In this document: positions 52,757-61,223 of the stretch, in pieces | How positions within the stretch are numbered: the stretch's first letter is position 1 | Layout: each line of letters begins with the position of its first letter | Assembly: GCF_018860705.1 (NCBI RefSeq) | Contig: NZ_JAHKQA010000039.1 | Coordinates: 33,616 to 97,615 of the forward strand | DNA length: 64,000 nt | From: Citreicella sp. C3M06 | GTDB taxonomy: Bacteria > Pseudomonadota > Alphaproteobacteria > Rhodobacterales > Rhodobacteraceae | Direction of reading: 5' to 3' | Program-made: the position numbers and the translations under genes | The notes under the pieces: generated by a model | What the model was told of the DNA's origin: nothing | Database searches by the model: none | What the model saw: only the letters and a program-made list of their open reading frames with translations

Positions 52757-54415
52757 CTAATCGCCGCGCAACCGGCTGACCGTCGTGCGGGTGGAGATCT
52801 GTTCGGGATCAGTCATAAGCTCGATCACCGTCGGTCCGTCATGGTCAAAGGCGCGCAGCAGCGCCGGCCTAAACTGCGCGGTTTGCGTCACGCGGATATG
52901 CGCCGCGCCCAGACCTTCGCTGATACGGCCAATATCCATGGTGACGATGTCGGTGCCCGAGATCCGCTCCGGGTGCTCGCGCTCCTGATGCATGCGGATG
53001 GTGCCATAGGTGCCGTTGTTGAACACCAGCACGACGGGCCGTCCGCCATGCTGCACGGCTGTCGCGATCTCCATGCCCGACATCATGAAGCCGCCGTCGC
53101 CGACAAAGGCGATGGCCTGACGCGCCGGAACCTGCAATGAGGCGGCAACCGCCGCAGGCACCGCATAGCCCATCGACCCGCAGGTCGAGCCGATCTGCCG
53201 TCCGGGCCGCGCGTAGCGCAAAAAGCGCTGCGCCCAGCCGGTGTGGTTGCCCGCATCCAGCGTGATCACCGCATCGGCGGGGACCAGTTCGCGCATCTCG
53301 GCCATGGCTTGCCCCATGTCCAGCGGGTAGTCATGCGGCGGCGGTTCGCAATCCGCCAGATAGTCCGCCCGCAGCGCCGCCGCCCAATCCGCATCCGCAG
53401 GGGCCGGCGGCTGCGCGCACAGCGCCTCAAGCGCGGCATCGGGGCCGGATACCGCCGAGAGCGTCGGTGAATAGACCCGGCCAATCTCGTTCGCATCGAC
53501 GTGGATATGCACCAGCGTCTGCGCCGGGTTCGGCACCGACAGCGTGGCATAGGTCTTGGTGGTGATCTCGCCCAGCCTTGCGCCGATGACCAGCAGCAGG
53601 TCGGCCTCGGCCAGCCGCTTGACCAAAGACGGCGCCACCCCGGTGCCGAAATCGCCGACATAGGCGTCTGAGCGGTTGTCGATCAGATCCTGCCGCCGAA
53701 AGCTTGTGGCGACCGGCAGGTTGTTGGCCGTGGCAAAGCGCTGCAACGCTGCGGCGCCTGCATCGCTCCAGCCGGACCCACCGGCCAGCAGCAACGGGCG
53801 CTGCGCCTGCGACAGCGCGGCCATCACGGCGGCGGCGTCCTGCGGCGACAAAGCCGGAACGCTTGGCGCGAAGGGGCGGGCGTCGGGCACCTCGACCACG
53901 TCGGTCAGCATGTCCTCGGGCAGCGCCAGAACCACCGGGCCGGGCCGCCCCGAGGTGGCAACGCGAAAGGCGCGGGCGATGTATTCGGGGATGCGCTCGG
54001 CACTGTCGATCTGCGCCGCCCACTTGGCGACGGGCGCGAACATCTGGCGATAGTCGATTTCCTGAAAGCTTTCGCGGTCCATGGTCTGGCGCCCGACCTG
54101 CCCCACCAGCAAGATCATCGGGGTCGAATCCTGATAGGCGATATGCACGCCGACTGCCGCCTGACAGGCGCCGGGGCCCCGGGTGACCATGCAGATGCCG
54201 GGCGTGCCGGTGAGCTTGCCATAGGCCTCGGCCATGTCGGCGGCGCCAGCCTCGTGCCGCGCGTTATACAGCGTGAAACGCTCGCGCACGTCATGCAGCG
54301 CGTCGAGCACCTCGAGGTAGCTCTCGCCCGGCACGCAGTAGGCGCAGTCGGCGCCGTGGATCAGAAGCTGGTCCACAAGCACCTGTCCGCCGGTGCGCTT
54401 TGCGATCTTTGTCAT
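52757..54415 (-). CDS. ThDP-dependent enzyme, acetolactate synthase-like
   Basis: 552 residues with the three ThDP-enzyme domains. The PYR domain has the catalytic Glu E55 in NARHEAGAADMA. The central domain is at about 185-330 (AQRPLLLAGGSGWSDAGAAA). The PP domain has the ThDP/Mg motif GDGGFMMSGMEIATA ending VLVFNN (about 425-455) and the GNHTGWAQRFLRY, GSTCGSMGYAVPA segment. It resembles IlvB-like proteins in catabolic clusters, not the biosynthetic subunit; no small subunit gene is present. Reaction unknown; decarboxylation of a 2-keto acid is expected. Same direction as the KdgD and dehydrogenase genes upstream. Confidence 0.88.
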   Translation of the reverse strand: MTKIAKRTGGQVLVDQLLIHGADCAYCVPGESYLEVLDALHDVRERFTLYNARHEAGAADMAEAYGKLTGTPGICMVTRGPGACQAAVGVHIAYQDSTPMILLVGQVGRQTMDRESFQEIDYRQMFAPVAKWAAQIDSAERIPEYIARAFRVATSGRPGPVVLALPEDMLTDVVEVPDARPFAPSVPALSPQDAAAVMAALSQAQRPLLLAGGSGWSDAGAAALQRFATANNLPVATSFRRQDLIDNRSDAYVGDFGTGVAPSLVKRLAEADLLLVIGARLGEITTKTYATLSVPNPAQTLVHIHVDANEIGRVYSPTLSAVSGPDAALEALCAQPPAPADADWAAALRADYLADCEPPPHDYPLDMGQAMAEMRELVPADAVITLDAGNHTGWAQRFLRYARPGRQIGSTCGSMGYAVPAAVAASLQVPARQAIAFVGDGGFMMSGMEIATAVQHGGRPVVLVFNNGTYGTIRMHQEREHPERISGTDIVTMDIGRISEGLGAAHIRVTQTAQFRPALLRAFDHDGPTVIELMTDPEQISTRTTVSRLRGD

Positions 54416-54561
54416 GGTTGTCCTCCCAGGATGTGCCGTTTTGGTTGCTCACAGGGCAAGGCGATGCGGTCAGGCCCTCGGCGAAGGCGCGGATCGTGCC
54501 GGGCCGGTGGCGCGCGCATGTCATCGGCCCCGTTGCGACGGACGCGCCGCAGAGCGAACGT

Positions 54562-54605
54562 CTCTGTCCGGGCCTGCATGTCGGGGCGTGCAGGCCCAAA
54601 CAGAG
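54562..54605. repeat. Strong two-part hairpin between KdgD and the ThDP enzyme genes
   Basis: CTCTGT/ACAGAG (6 pairs) and GGGCCTGCA/TGCAGGCCC (9 pairs), all perfect, separated by a 2x2 internal loop (CC opposite AA), around a 10-base loop. No T-run follows on either strand. In the minus-strand transcript it lies 19 nt behind the KdgD stop, where it could protect the 3' end or tune expression of the downstream gene. Confidence 0.6.
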
Positions 54606-54623
54606 CAACGGGACCGATGGTCA

Positions 54624-55529
54624 TCAGTTGCGGCCCTTGATCAGCGCGCGCATCATCTCGACCTCTTCGCCGCTCAGATCGGTGAGCGGTGCGCGCACAT
54701 GGCCGGTCTCGAAACCGCGCAGCGCGACGCCGGCTTTGATGGCCGAAACCGCATAGCCGGACTTGCGGTCGCGGATGGCGGCAAAAGGATAGTAGAAATC
54801 GCGCAGCAGCTGCTCGCATTTCGCGTCATCCCCGGCCAGAAACGCACCGTGGAATTCCAGCGCGGTCTCGGGCACAAAGTTGAACACCGCCGAGGAATAG
54901 GTCGGCATGCCCGCGCCGCGATAGGCCTGCGCGAACAGCTCATGCGTCGGCATGCCGCCGATATAGGACAGCCGGTCGCCAAGCCGCACGGTGACGCGGC
55001 GCACGGTGTCGATGTCGCCCGTGCCATCCTTGAAGCCGATGAGGTTGGGGCAGTCTTCGGCGAGCTGTTCCAGCGTCTCGGCCGACACCTGTGCCTGACC
55101 ACGGTTGTAGACGATGACCCCCATGTTGGTGGCTTTGCAGACCGCGCGGATGCGGTTGGCCACGCCGTCCTGTGGCCCCTCGGTCAGGTAATGCGGCAGC
55201 AGCAGAATGCCGTCGCCCCCGGCAGCCTCGATCTCGCGGGCGAGATCGCAGGCCATGCGCACCCCGTAGCCGCAGCCCGCGATGACCGGCGCGTCCCCGG
55301 CAACCGCGCGGGCAACGCGCACCACGTCGACGATCTCTTCTGGCGTGAGCGAGAACATCTCGCCGGTGCCGCCAGCGACGATCAGCCCGGCCACCTTATG
55401 CGGCTTGAGCCATTCCAGATGCGCCTGAAACGGCTTGGGCGCAAAGCGGTCCTCGGCATCGAAGGGGGTCACCGGAAAGGACAAAAGCCCGTGGCGGATG
55501 ATCTCGCGCAGCGCGTCGGGTGCGATCAT
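54624..55529 (-). CDS. kdgD: 5-dehydro-4-deoxyglucarate dehydratase (KdgD)-like, DHDPS superfamily
   Basis: 301-residue class I aldolase-fold enzyme, expected to dehydrate and decarboxylate 5-keto-4-deoxyglucarate to 2-ketoglutarate semialdehyde. The Schiff-base Lys is K167 in LIGFKDGTGD, the proton-shuttling Tyr is Y141 in VIVYNRGQ, and GGTGEMFSL is the substrate-carboxylate loop. LLSFPVTPFDAEDRFAPKPF and the GKKSGYA-type region (RDRKSGYAVSAIKAGV) are characteristic of KdgD. The adjacent semialdehyde dehydrogenase upstream supports this. A 1-pyrroline-4-hydroxy-2-carboxylate deaminase is the main alternative. Confidence 0.87.
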   Translation of the reverse strand: MIAPDALREIIRHGLLSFPVTPFDAEDRFAPKPFQAHLEWLKPHKVAGLIVAGGTGEMFSLTPEEIVDVVRVARAVAGDAPVIAGCGYGVRMACDLAREIEAAGGDGILLLPHYLTEGPQDGVANRIRAVCKATNMGVIVYNRGQAQVSAETLEQLAEDCPNLIGFKDGTGDIDTVRRVTVRLGDRLSYIGGMPTHELFAQAYRGAGMPTYSSAVFNFVPETALEFHGAFLAGDDAKCEQLLRDFYYPFAAIRDRKSGYAVSAIKAGVALRGFETGHVRAPLTDLSGEEVEMMRALIKGRN

Positions 55530-55626
55530 GGTGTGTGTCTCCTCACTCTTTGTGTCGTGTCCGCATGTCGCGGGATATTATCTGGCGGGTGCCGGGCGGG
55601 TCCGAGCAAGGCCCGCCCCCGCCCCG

Positions 55627-57156
55627 CTATTGCCAGCCGGCAGGCATCAGCGCGTCCGGCAGGTTCTGGTAGCTCACCGGGCGCTGAAAGCGGCGGATCG
55701 CCATGGTGCCAACCGAGGTGGCGCCGAAATTGGTCGAGGCCGGATAGGGCCCGCCGTGCACCATGGTGTCGCAAACCTCGACCCCGGTGGGGAAGCCATT
55801 GGCCAGCACCCGGCCAGCCTTGCGTTCCAGCACCGGCAGCAGCGCGCGCGCATCGGCGCTGTCGCCCGCGTCCATGTGCAGCGTCGCGGTAAGCTGACCT
55901 TCGAACCCCTTGGCAAGCGCCACCATCTGTTCAGGGCCGCTGACCCGGATCACCAGTCCAAGCGGGCCAAAGACTTCCTCGCCAAGCGTGTGGTCCTGCA
56001 GGTAGCTGGCGGCGTCGGTCTGATAGAGGTTGGGTCTGGCGCTGCGCCCGTCCTGCGCGGTGGTGAGCAGCGGCGTGACGGTGTTGCGCCCGTCAAAGCG
56101 CGCCTTGCCATCGCGGTAAGCCTTGGCGATGCCATCGGTCAGCATCACCTGCGCGGGGGCATCCGTCAGCGCCTCGACCGCCGCAGCAACAAAGGCGTCA
56201 CCGTCGGGGCCAGTTGCGATCACCGCGATGCCGGGGTTGGTGCAGAACTGGCCAGCCCCCATGGTCAGCGAGCCCGCCCAGCCCCGGCCGATCTCGGCGC
56301 CGCGGGCGCTGGCGGCCTGCGGCAGGATGAACATCGGATTGACCGAGCCCAGCTCACCAAAGAACGGAATCGGCTCTGGCCGCTGCGCGCACAGATCGAA
56401 CAGCGCGCGCCCTCCGCCGAGCGAGCCGGTAAAGCCCACCGCCTTGATCAGCGGGTGCTGCACCAGCGCGGTGCCCACGTCACGTTTGCCGCCCTGCACA
56501 AGGCTGAAGACGCCGCCCGGCAGGCCGCAGATCTCGATGGCGGCCTTGATCGCCTCGGCCACGATCTCGCCGGTGCCGGGGTGGGCCGAGTGGCCCTTGA
56601 CCACGACGGGGCAGCCCGCCGCCAGCGCCGAGGCGGTGTCGCCCCCGGCGGTGGAAAAGGCCAGCGGGAAGTTCGAGGCGCCAAACACCGCCACCGGGCC
56701 GATCGGGCGCTGCATCAGCTTGATGTCGGGGCGCGGCAGCGGCGCACGGTCGGGCAGCGCTGCGTCATGGCGGCGGTCAAGGCAATCGCCAGCGCGGATA
56801 TGGCTGGCAAACAGCCGAAGCTGGCCGGTGGTACGGCCACACTCGCCCTGAAGCCGCGCTTCGGGCAGGCCGGTTTCCTGCGTGCCGATCTGGGTGATCT
56901 CTGCGCCGCGGGCGTCGATCTGCTCGGCGATGGTCTCAAGGAAACGGGCGCGGGTCTCGACATCGCTGTAGCCATAGCTCCAGAACGCCGCTTCGGCGGC
57001 TTCGACCGCCGCGTTCACCAGCGCCGGTGTGCCGATGGCAAACTCATGCGCCGTGCCCTGAGCGGGGTCCGAACGGAAGGTTGCCTCTGCCGCAACCCAC
57101 TCTCCTGCGATCAAGTGCCTGCCGTGCGGAACAAAGCCGTTTGTCGTGCCGTCCAT
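55627..57156 (-). CDS. Ketoglutarate-semialdehyde (2,5-dioxovalerate) dehydrogenase
   Basis: 509-residue NAD(P)+-dependent aldehyde dehydrogenase of the KGSADH type, oxidising 2-ketoglutarate semialdehyde to 2-oxoglutarate. Cofactor region FGASNFPLAFSTAGGDTASA, then CPVVVKGHSAHPGTGE; the general base Glu is in FFGELGSVNPMFIL, and the catalytic Cys in MGAGQFCTNPGIAV. Family-typical start (GRHLIAGEWVAAEATFRSDP). It ends the pathway begun by KdgD, whose start is 97 nt downstream of this stop. The gene is divergent from GntR (57366), and a palindrome at 57280-57293 lies between them. Confidence 0.92.
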   Translation of the reverse strand: MDGTTNGFVPHGRHLIAGEWVAAEATFRSDPAQGTAHEFAIGTPALVNAAVEAAEAAFWSYGYSDVETRARFLETIAEQIDARGAEITQIGTQETGLPEARLQGECGRTTGQLRLFASHIRAGDCLDRRHDAALPDRAPLPRPDIKLMQRPIGPVAVFGASNFPLAFSTAGGDTASALAAGCPVVVKGHSAHPGTGEIVAEAIKAAIEICGLPGGVFSLVQGGKRDVGTALVQHPLIKAVGFTGSLGGGRALFDLCAQRPEPIPFFGELGSVNPMFILPQAASARGAEIGRGWAGSLTMGAGQFCTNPGIAVIATGPDGDAFVAAAVEALTDAPAQVMLTDGIAKAYRDGKARFDGRNTVTPLLTTAQDGRSARPNLYQTDAASYLQDHTLGEEVFGPLGLVIRVSGPEQMVALAKGFEGQLTATLHMDAGDSADARALLPVLERKAGRVLANGFPTGVEVCDTMVHGGPYPASTNFGATSVGTMAIRRFQRPVSYQNLPDALMPAGWQ

Positions 57157-57279
57157 TGCCTGAACCTCCTGTTGCTGCGCGGCCGGGCGGCCTGCCCTGC
57201 CACGCCTGTTTCGCGCGCCACCACCGCAAAGCGCGGGCGAAATCGGGCCGCAGCCGCCGCGTCACGGGACTTGTCATGT

Positions 57280-57293
57280 ACTAATATTTTAGT
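57280..57293. promoter_or_regulatory. Candidate GntR operator, site 1
   Basis: ACTAATATTTTAGT has perfect 5-base arms (ACTAA/TTAGT) around four bases. It sits in the AT-rich divergent gap, 124 bp from the dehydrogenase start and 73 bp from the GntR start. A related site lies at 59524-59537. FCD-type GntR proteins bind short palindromes of this size, so it is a good candidate for autoregulation and control of the minus-strand operon. Confidence 0.6.
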
Positions 57294-57365
57294 TTATCAG
57301 TATGGTCAACCGGTCCGCAGATGCGGTTAATTGTCCGTCAGCAGGGAGAAGACTTGGAGAGCGGC

Positions 57366-58082
57366 ATGAAGACACCGACGATGACACTCGCTTTTGACAT
57401 GATGCGGCAGGACACGCCGATGGGGCGCCCCATGGCCTCGTCGCGAATCTATGACGATCTGCGGCAGCGAATCCTGTCGCTGGATCTGCCGCCGGGCACC
57501 GCGCTGACCCGCGCCGATCTGGCGCGGGAATACGATGTCAGCCAGACACCCCTACGCGATGCAATGCAGCGGCTCGATCAGGACGGGCTGATCCGGATCT
57601 ATCCGCAATCCAAAACGCTGGTGACGCGCATCAACCTTGCGCAGATCCGCGAGGCCCTGTTCCTGCGTCAGGCGCTGGAAACCGAGGTGACGAAAAAGCT
57701 CACCCGCGATCCGCCCCCCGAGACTTTGGCGCGGCTGCGCGAGGTCATCGCCCTGCAGCGCGCCGTCGCCCCCGACAAGACCAAGCTGCGCCGCTTCCAA
57801 GAGCTTGACGAGTTCTTCCACTACGTCATGTTCGAAGGCGCCGGGCATCCAAACCTGCACGCGCTGCTGCGCGCCCAGACCGGCGATCTGGACAGGGTGC
57901 GGCGCCTGCAAACCCATTCCAGCGACAGGCTCGAGCTGATCCTGCAAGGGCACGAACGCATCGTGGCCGCGATCGAATCCGGCGATGTCGATGACGCGGT
58001 GCGCAAGATCCGCCGCCATACCCACAAACCCGACGACTGGGCCGATGAATATCGCGCCCGGCACGAGGATTACTTCACCTGA
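57366..58082 (+). CDS. GntR family regulator with FCD domain
   Basis: 238-residue regulator. I place the start at the ATG at 57366, which has GGAGA five bases upstream; a longer frame to 57321 lacks one. Winged HTH at about residues 27-90 (SSRIYDDLRQRILSLDLPPG, REYDVSQTPLRDAMQRLDQD), FCD effector domain about 95-225 with the metal/ligand residues in EFFHYVMFEGAGHPNL and HERIVAAIESGD, then DAVRKIRRHT. It is divergent from the dehydrogenase-KdgD operon and upstream of the DHDPS-like lyase, so it probably controls the entire catabolic and TctCBA region. Confidence 0.9.
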   Translation: MKTPTMTLAFDMMRQDTPMGRPMASSRIYDDLRQRILSLDLPPGTALTRADLAREYDVSQTPLRDAMQRLDQDGLIRIYPQSKTLVTRINLAQIREALFLRQALETEVTKKLTRDPPPETLARLREVIALQRAVAPDKTKLRRFQELDEFFHYVMFEGAGHPNLHALLRAQTGDLDRVRRLQTHSSDRLELILQGHERIVAAIESGDVDDAVRKIRRHTHKPDDWADEYRARHEDYFT

Positions 58083-58157
58083 CACCCGGCCCAACAGAGC
58101 CTCAGCAGGATCATCACCAGACAGCGCGGACCACCCCGGCCCGCGAAGGGAGAGTCC

Positions 58158-59063
58158 ATGTCCAAAGCACTTGCCGAAACCTGCGGCCTTCACGTTGTCG
58201 CACAGACGCCGTTCCTTGAGGACGGCGCGCTAGATCTTGCCAGCATCGACACGTTGTCGGCGTTCTACTACCGCCACGGTGCGCAGGGGCTGACCGTGCT
58301 GGGCGTCTCGGGCGAGGCACAGAAGCTGACCGTGGACGAGACCATCGCCGTCGCCGCCCATTACGTCGCGGCGGCGGACGGGCATCGCATCATCGCCGGC
58401 GTCTCGCACCCCAACCTCGCCACGCTGGTCGAGGTCACCAGAGAGGTCATCGCCGAGGGCGCCGACGCGGTGATGATCTGCCCGCCCGCTGGCATCCGCA
58501 CCGACGAAGACCTTTTGCGCTATTTCGACGCGGTGTTCGAGCGCATCGGCGACGTGCCCACGGTGTTGCAGGATTTCCCCGCCGCCTCGGGCGTGGTGAT
58601 GTCGGTACCCGCCATCGACCGGCTGATCACCGCCTTCCCGCAGATCGTCGTGATCAAGGAAGAGGATTTCCCCTCGCTCCCTAAGATCACCCGCATGCGC
58701 AACGAGCTGTCGCGCCCGGTGCGGATTCTTACCGGCAACAACGGCCAGTTCCTCGTGCAGGAGATGGAGCGCGGCGCCGATGGCCCGATGGCGGGGTTCT
58801 CGTATCCCGAAATGCTGTCGGGGGTGTACGGGCTGATGACGGCGGGCAAGCGGGCCGAGGCGCATGACCTCTTCAACCGCTACCTGCCGCTATTGAAACA
58901 CGAGGCACAAGGACAATGGGGCATCGCCCTGCGCAAGGAGATGATGCGTCGCCGCGGCGCGCTGCGCTCGAATGCGCTGCGCGGGCCGGGGCCACGGCTG
59001 ACCGAGGCCGATCTTGCCGAGCTCGACTTTCTTGTCAGGCGCATGGACCTGCCGCAGGACTGA
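58158..59063 (+). CDS. DHDPS-like lyase/aldolase family protein
   Basis: 301-residue class I aldolase-fold protein. The Schiff-base Lys K167 (IVVIKEEDFPS) and a phosphate/carboxylate loop (VLGVSGEAQKL) are present. In place of the usual YNxP motif it has VLQDFPAAS, so the conserved shuttling Tyr at about residue 138 is missing. The chemistry may therefore differ from dihydrodipicolinate synthase, for example a retro-aldol or hydratase step. It begins 75 nt behind GntR with GAAGGGAGAG as ribosome binding site. Substrate unknown, presumably the compound imported by TctCBA or an intermediate of its breakdown. Confidence 0.86.
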   Translation: MSKALAETCGLHVVAQTPFLEDGALDLASIDTLSAFYYRHGAQGLTVLGVSGEAQKLTVDETIAVAAHYVAAADGHRIIAGVSHPNLATLVEVTREVIAEGADAVMICPPAGIRTDEDLLRYFDAVFERIGDVPTVLQDFPAASGVVMSVPAIDRLITAFPQIVVIKEEDFPSLPKITRMRNELSRPVRILTGNNGQFLVQEMERGADGPMAGFSYPEMLSGVYGLMTAGKRAEAHDLFNRYLPLLKHEAQGQWGIALRKEMMRRRGALRSNALRGPGPRLTEADLAELDFLVRRMDLPQD

Positions 59064-59113
59064 GCGCCGCGCCCCCGCAGGGAGAGGCGCGGCCCGTTGG
59101 CCGCGCCCACCGC

Positions 59114-59437
59114 TCAGCCCTTCGGCGTAAAGAAGGGCACCGGCCCCAGCAGCTGGTTGACCTGCGAGACAAGGTACCCTGCGTCGGCGCTGATCTTCAG
59201 ATAGGCTTGCCACTCGGGGTCCGCCGCCAGCGCCGCCCGCTTTGCCGCCCGGTCGGCGGCATCGGCATAACACCAGATATGCACGTAGGAATTCACGTCC
59301 CCGGTCTCGACCGCGCCGTAAACCACGGGTTCGCCCAGATGCCGACGCTGCACGTCGAACCCGTGTTCGCCATAAAGCGCGAGGTGTTTCTTGATGGTGC
59401 CCGGACGGCAGCAATAGGTCCGGTGATCATAAAGCAT
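59114..59437 (-). CDS. NIPSNAP family protein
   Basis: 107-residue small protein with the NIPSNAP (dimeric alpha-beta barrel) pattern: MLYDHRTYCCRPGTIKKHLA, LYGEHGFDVQRRHLG, NSYVHIWCYADAADRAAKRA, DPEWQAYL. Such proteins accompany catabolic clusters but lack a defined reaction. The gene is convergent with the lyase and divergent from TctC; the palindrome at 59524-59537 lies 87-100 bp upstream of its start. Confidence 0.85.
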   Translation of the reverse strand: MLYDHRTYCCRPGTIKKHLALYGEHGFDVQRRHLGEPVVYGAVETGDVNSYVHIWCYADAADRAAKRAALAADPEWQAYLKISADAGYLVSQVNQLLGPVPFFTPKG

Positions 59438-59523
59438 TTCTGTTCCTCCATCTATTTCAGAAACTTGACCCGATCTCTCCGGGGAACCTCAAGGAGGCTT
59501 GCCAGCTTCGCGTCAATTCATAT

Positions 59524-59537
59524 AGTAATGTATTAGT
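59524..59537. promoter_or_regulatory. Candidate GntR operator, site 2
   Basis: AGTAATGTATTAGT on the plus strand (ACTAATACATTACT on the minus) matches the site at 57280-57293 in 10 of 14 positions, including the ACTAATA half. It lies between NIPSNAP and TctC, in a locally AT-rich patch. A second occurrence of the same unusual motif in the only other divergent promoter of this cluster supports a shared regulator. Confidence 0.5.
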
Positions 59538-59702
59538 TGGTTGGGGCGCAAGCACCACCAGCGATTCCGGCCCGTGGGGCCCAGGCCGACGGAGGGGGAG
59601 CACAGAGCGCGCAAGCGCCGTGGCACGGGCCGGAAAGCAGAACACGGAAAACGACGGGACGGCCTGCGGCTGCTTCCGAACGGTCTTAGGAGGAGACACA
59701 TC

Positions 59703-60674
59703 ATGACACCCAGCTTCATCGGCACCCTTGCCGCCATCACCACGGCCCTCGTGCCGCTTGCCGCACTGGCCGAATACCCCGAGCGCGACGTGCGCATGGT
59801 GGTGCCGTGGGGCGCAGGCGGGGGCACCGACGGCATCGTGCGCAAGGTGACCACGCTTGCCGAAGACGCGCTGGACGGCACCATCTACGTCGAGAACATC
59901 GAAGGCGGCAATTCGGCCACCGGCGTCGGCCAGCTGATGAGCGCAAAACCCGATGGCTACACGCTGGGCGCGCTGACCTACGACAGCATCGTCACCGTGC
60001 CGTGGCAGGGCATGCTGCCAAGCTACAAGATGGACAAGCTCGACCTGATCGCCCGCATCACCAGCGAAGCCGACGCGATCATCGTCGATGCCGATTCCGA
60101 CTACCAGTCGCTTGACGACCTGATCGCCGCCGCCAAGGCCGATCCCGGCAACCTGCGCGTTGGTGTGCAGAACCTTGGCGGGCGCGTGCACCTGACTCTG
60201 CTGCAGCTTCAGCAGATCACCGGGGCCGAATTCCGCATCGTTTCCTACCCCGGAGGCGCTGCCCCGCAGAAAGAGGCGCTGCTGTCCGGCGAGGTGAACG
60301 TGGTGCTGACCTCGCTGGGCGATTTCGCCAACCTGATCGAAGACGGCACCGCCCGCGGCATCGTCGAATTCTCGGACGCCAAGAACCCGACCTACGACGT
60401 GCCCACTGCCGAGGAAGCCGGCATCGCCCTGCTCAACGGCTCGTTCATCGTGCTGGCCGCCCCCGCCGGTACCCCCGACGATGTGATCGCTGCGCTCGAG
60501 GCCGCCTATGAACAGGCCTACAACACCGACGAGTTTCAGGACTGGCTCGCCACCATGGGCGTGACCCCCAACTGGCTTGCTGGCGATGCGCTTGACGAAT
60601 GGGCGGACGAGACGGCGCAAGGCCTGTTCACCCAGATGGATATGCTCGTCGAAAACGGCGTTCTGTCGAAATAA
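59703..60674 (+). CDS. tctC: Tripartite tricarboxylate transporter receptor (TctC/Bug family)
   Basis: 323-residue periplasmic receptor of the Bug family. Signal peptide MTPSFIGTLAAITTALVPLA, ending ALA. The family start YPERDVRMVVPWGAGGGTDG follows, then IENIEGGNSATGVGQLMSAK-type and PDGYTLGALTYDS segments and the DEWADETAQG end. The ribosome binding site AGGAGG lies 9-13 nt upstream. First gene of the TctCBA unit; the ligand is a carboxylic acid, probably the sugar acid or hydroxy acid degraded by the neighbouring enzymes (inference). Confidence 0.93.
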   Translation: MTPSFIGTLAAITTALVPLAALAEYPERDVRMVVPWGAGGGTDGIVRKVTTLAEDALDGTIYVENIEGGNSATGVGQLMSAKPDGYTLGALTYDSIVTVPWQGMLPSYKMDKLDLIARITSEADAIIVDADSDYQSLDDLIAAAKADPGNLRVGVQNLGGRVHLTLLQLQQITGAEFRIVSYPGGAAPQKEALLSGEVNVVLTSLGDFANLIEDGTARGIVEFSDAKNPTYDVPTAEEAGIALLNGSFIVLAAPAGTPDDVIAALEAAYEQAYNTDEFQDWLATMGVTPNWLAGDALDEWADETAQGLFTQMDMLVENGVLSK

Positions 60675-60749
60675 CCGCCCCCACCATCCCAGCGCCATGA
60701 CAGGCGGCATCGGAGCACGCTCTGGTGCCGCCCCAACCCGGAGACCACG

Positions 60750-61223
60750 ATGGCCGACCGCGAGCCCCTTCTCAGGACAGGTGTCCTGCTGCCCCTCTTT
60801 TTCCTGATCGTCACCACCGTCTACCTTGCCGCCGCGTTCGACATCCGCTCGCAATTCGCGGGGGCCGGCGAGATGAGTCCACGCTCGGTGCCGATCCTCA
60901 TGGCCTGCCTGATGTATGTCGCCCTCGCGGCGGTCTTCATCGCCGAGTTCCGCAGCCCCACCCAAGACGGACCGGTGCGCGAATTGCTGCGCCCGCTTCT
61001 GGTGATCGTGGCAACCGCTGGCTACATCGCCCTGTTCCGCCCGCTGGGCTACTGGCTGGCGACCCTCGTCTTCACCTCGGCGCTGTTCGCGATCTTTCAT
61101 TTCCAGCTGCGCCGCCCGCTGGTCTTCGCGTTTTACGCCATCGCCGTGACGGCGCTGTTCTACGGGCTGTTTGCCGGCATCTTCGGCGTCCGCCTGCCGA
61201 CCCTCACCGCAGGGGTGTTCTGA
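60750..61223 (+). CDS. tctB: Tripartite tricarboxylate transporter small membrane subunit TctB
   Basis: 157-residue protein with four predicted helices (VLLPLFFLIVTTVYLAAAFD, LMACLMYVALAAVFIAEF, LLVIVATAGYIALFRPLGYW, LVFAFYAIAVTALFYGLFAG) and the TctB end FGVRLPTLTAGVF. The stop overlaps the TctA start (TGATG). Small partner of the TctA channel. Confidence 0.9.
   Translation: MADREPLLRTGVLLPLFFLIVTTVYLAAAFDIRSQFAGAGEMSPRSVPILMACLMYVALAAVFIAEFRSPTQDGPVRELLRPLLVIVATAGYIALFRPLGYWLATLVFTSALFAIFHFQLRRPLVFAFYAIAVTALFYGLFAGIFGVRLPTLTAGVF

Noticed and set aside
52757..54415. ThDP enzyme plus IlvD fragment as a valine/isoleucine biosynthesis operon
   Set aside because: No small subunit or ilvC is present, and the neighbours are KdgD, semialdehyde dehydrogenase and TctABC, so a catabolic role is far more likely.
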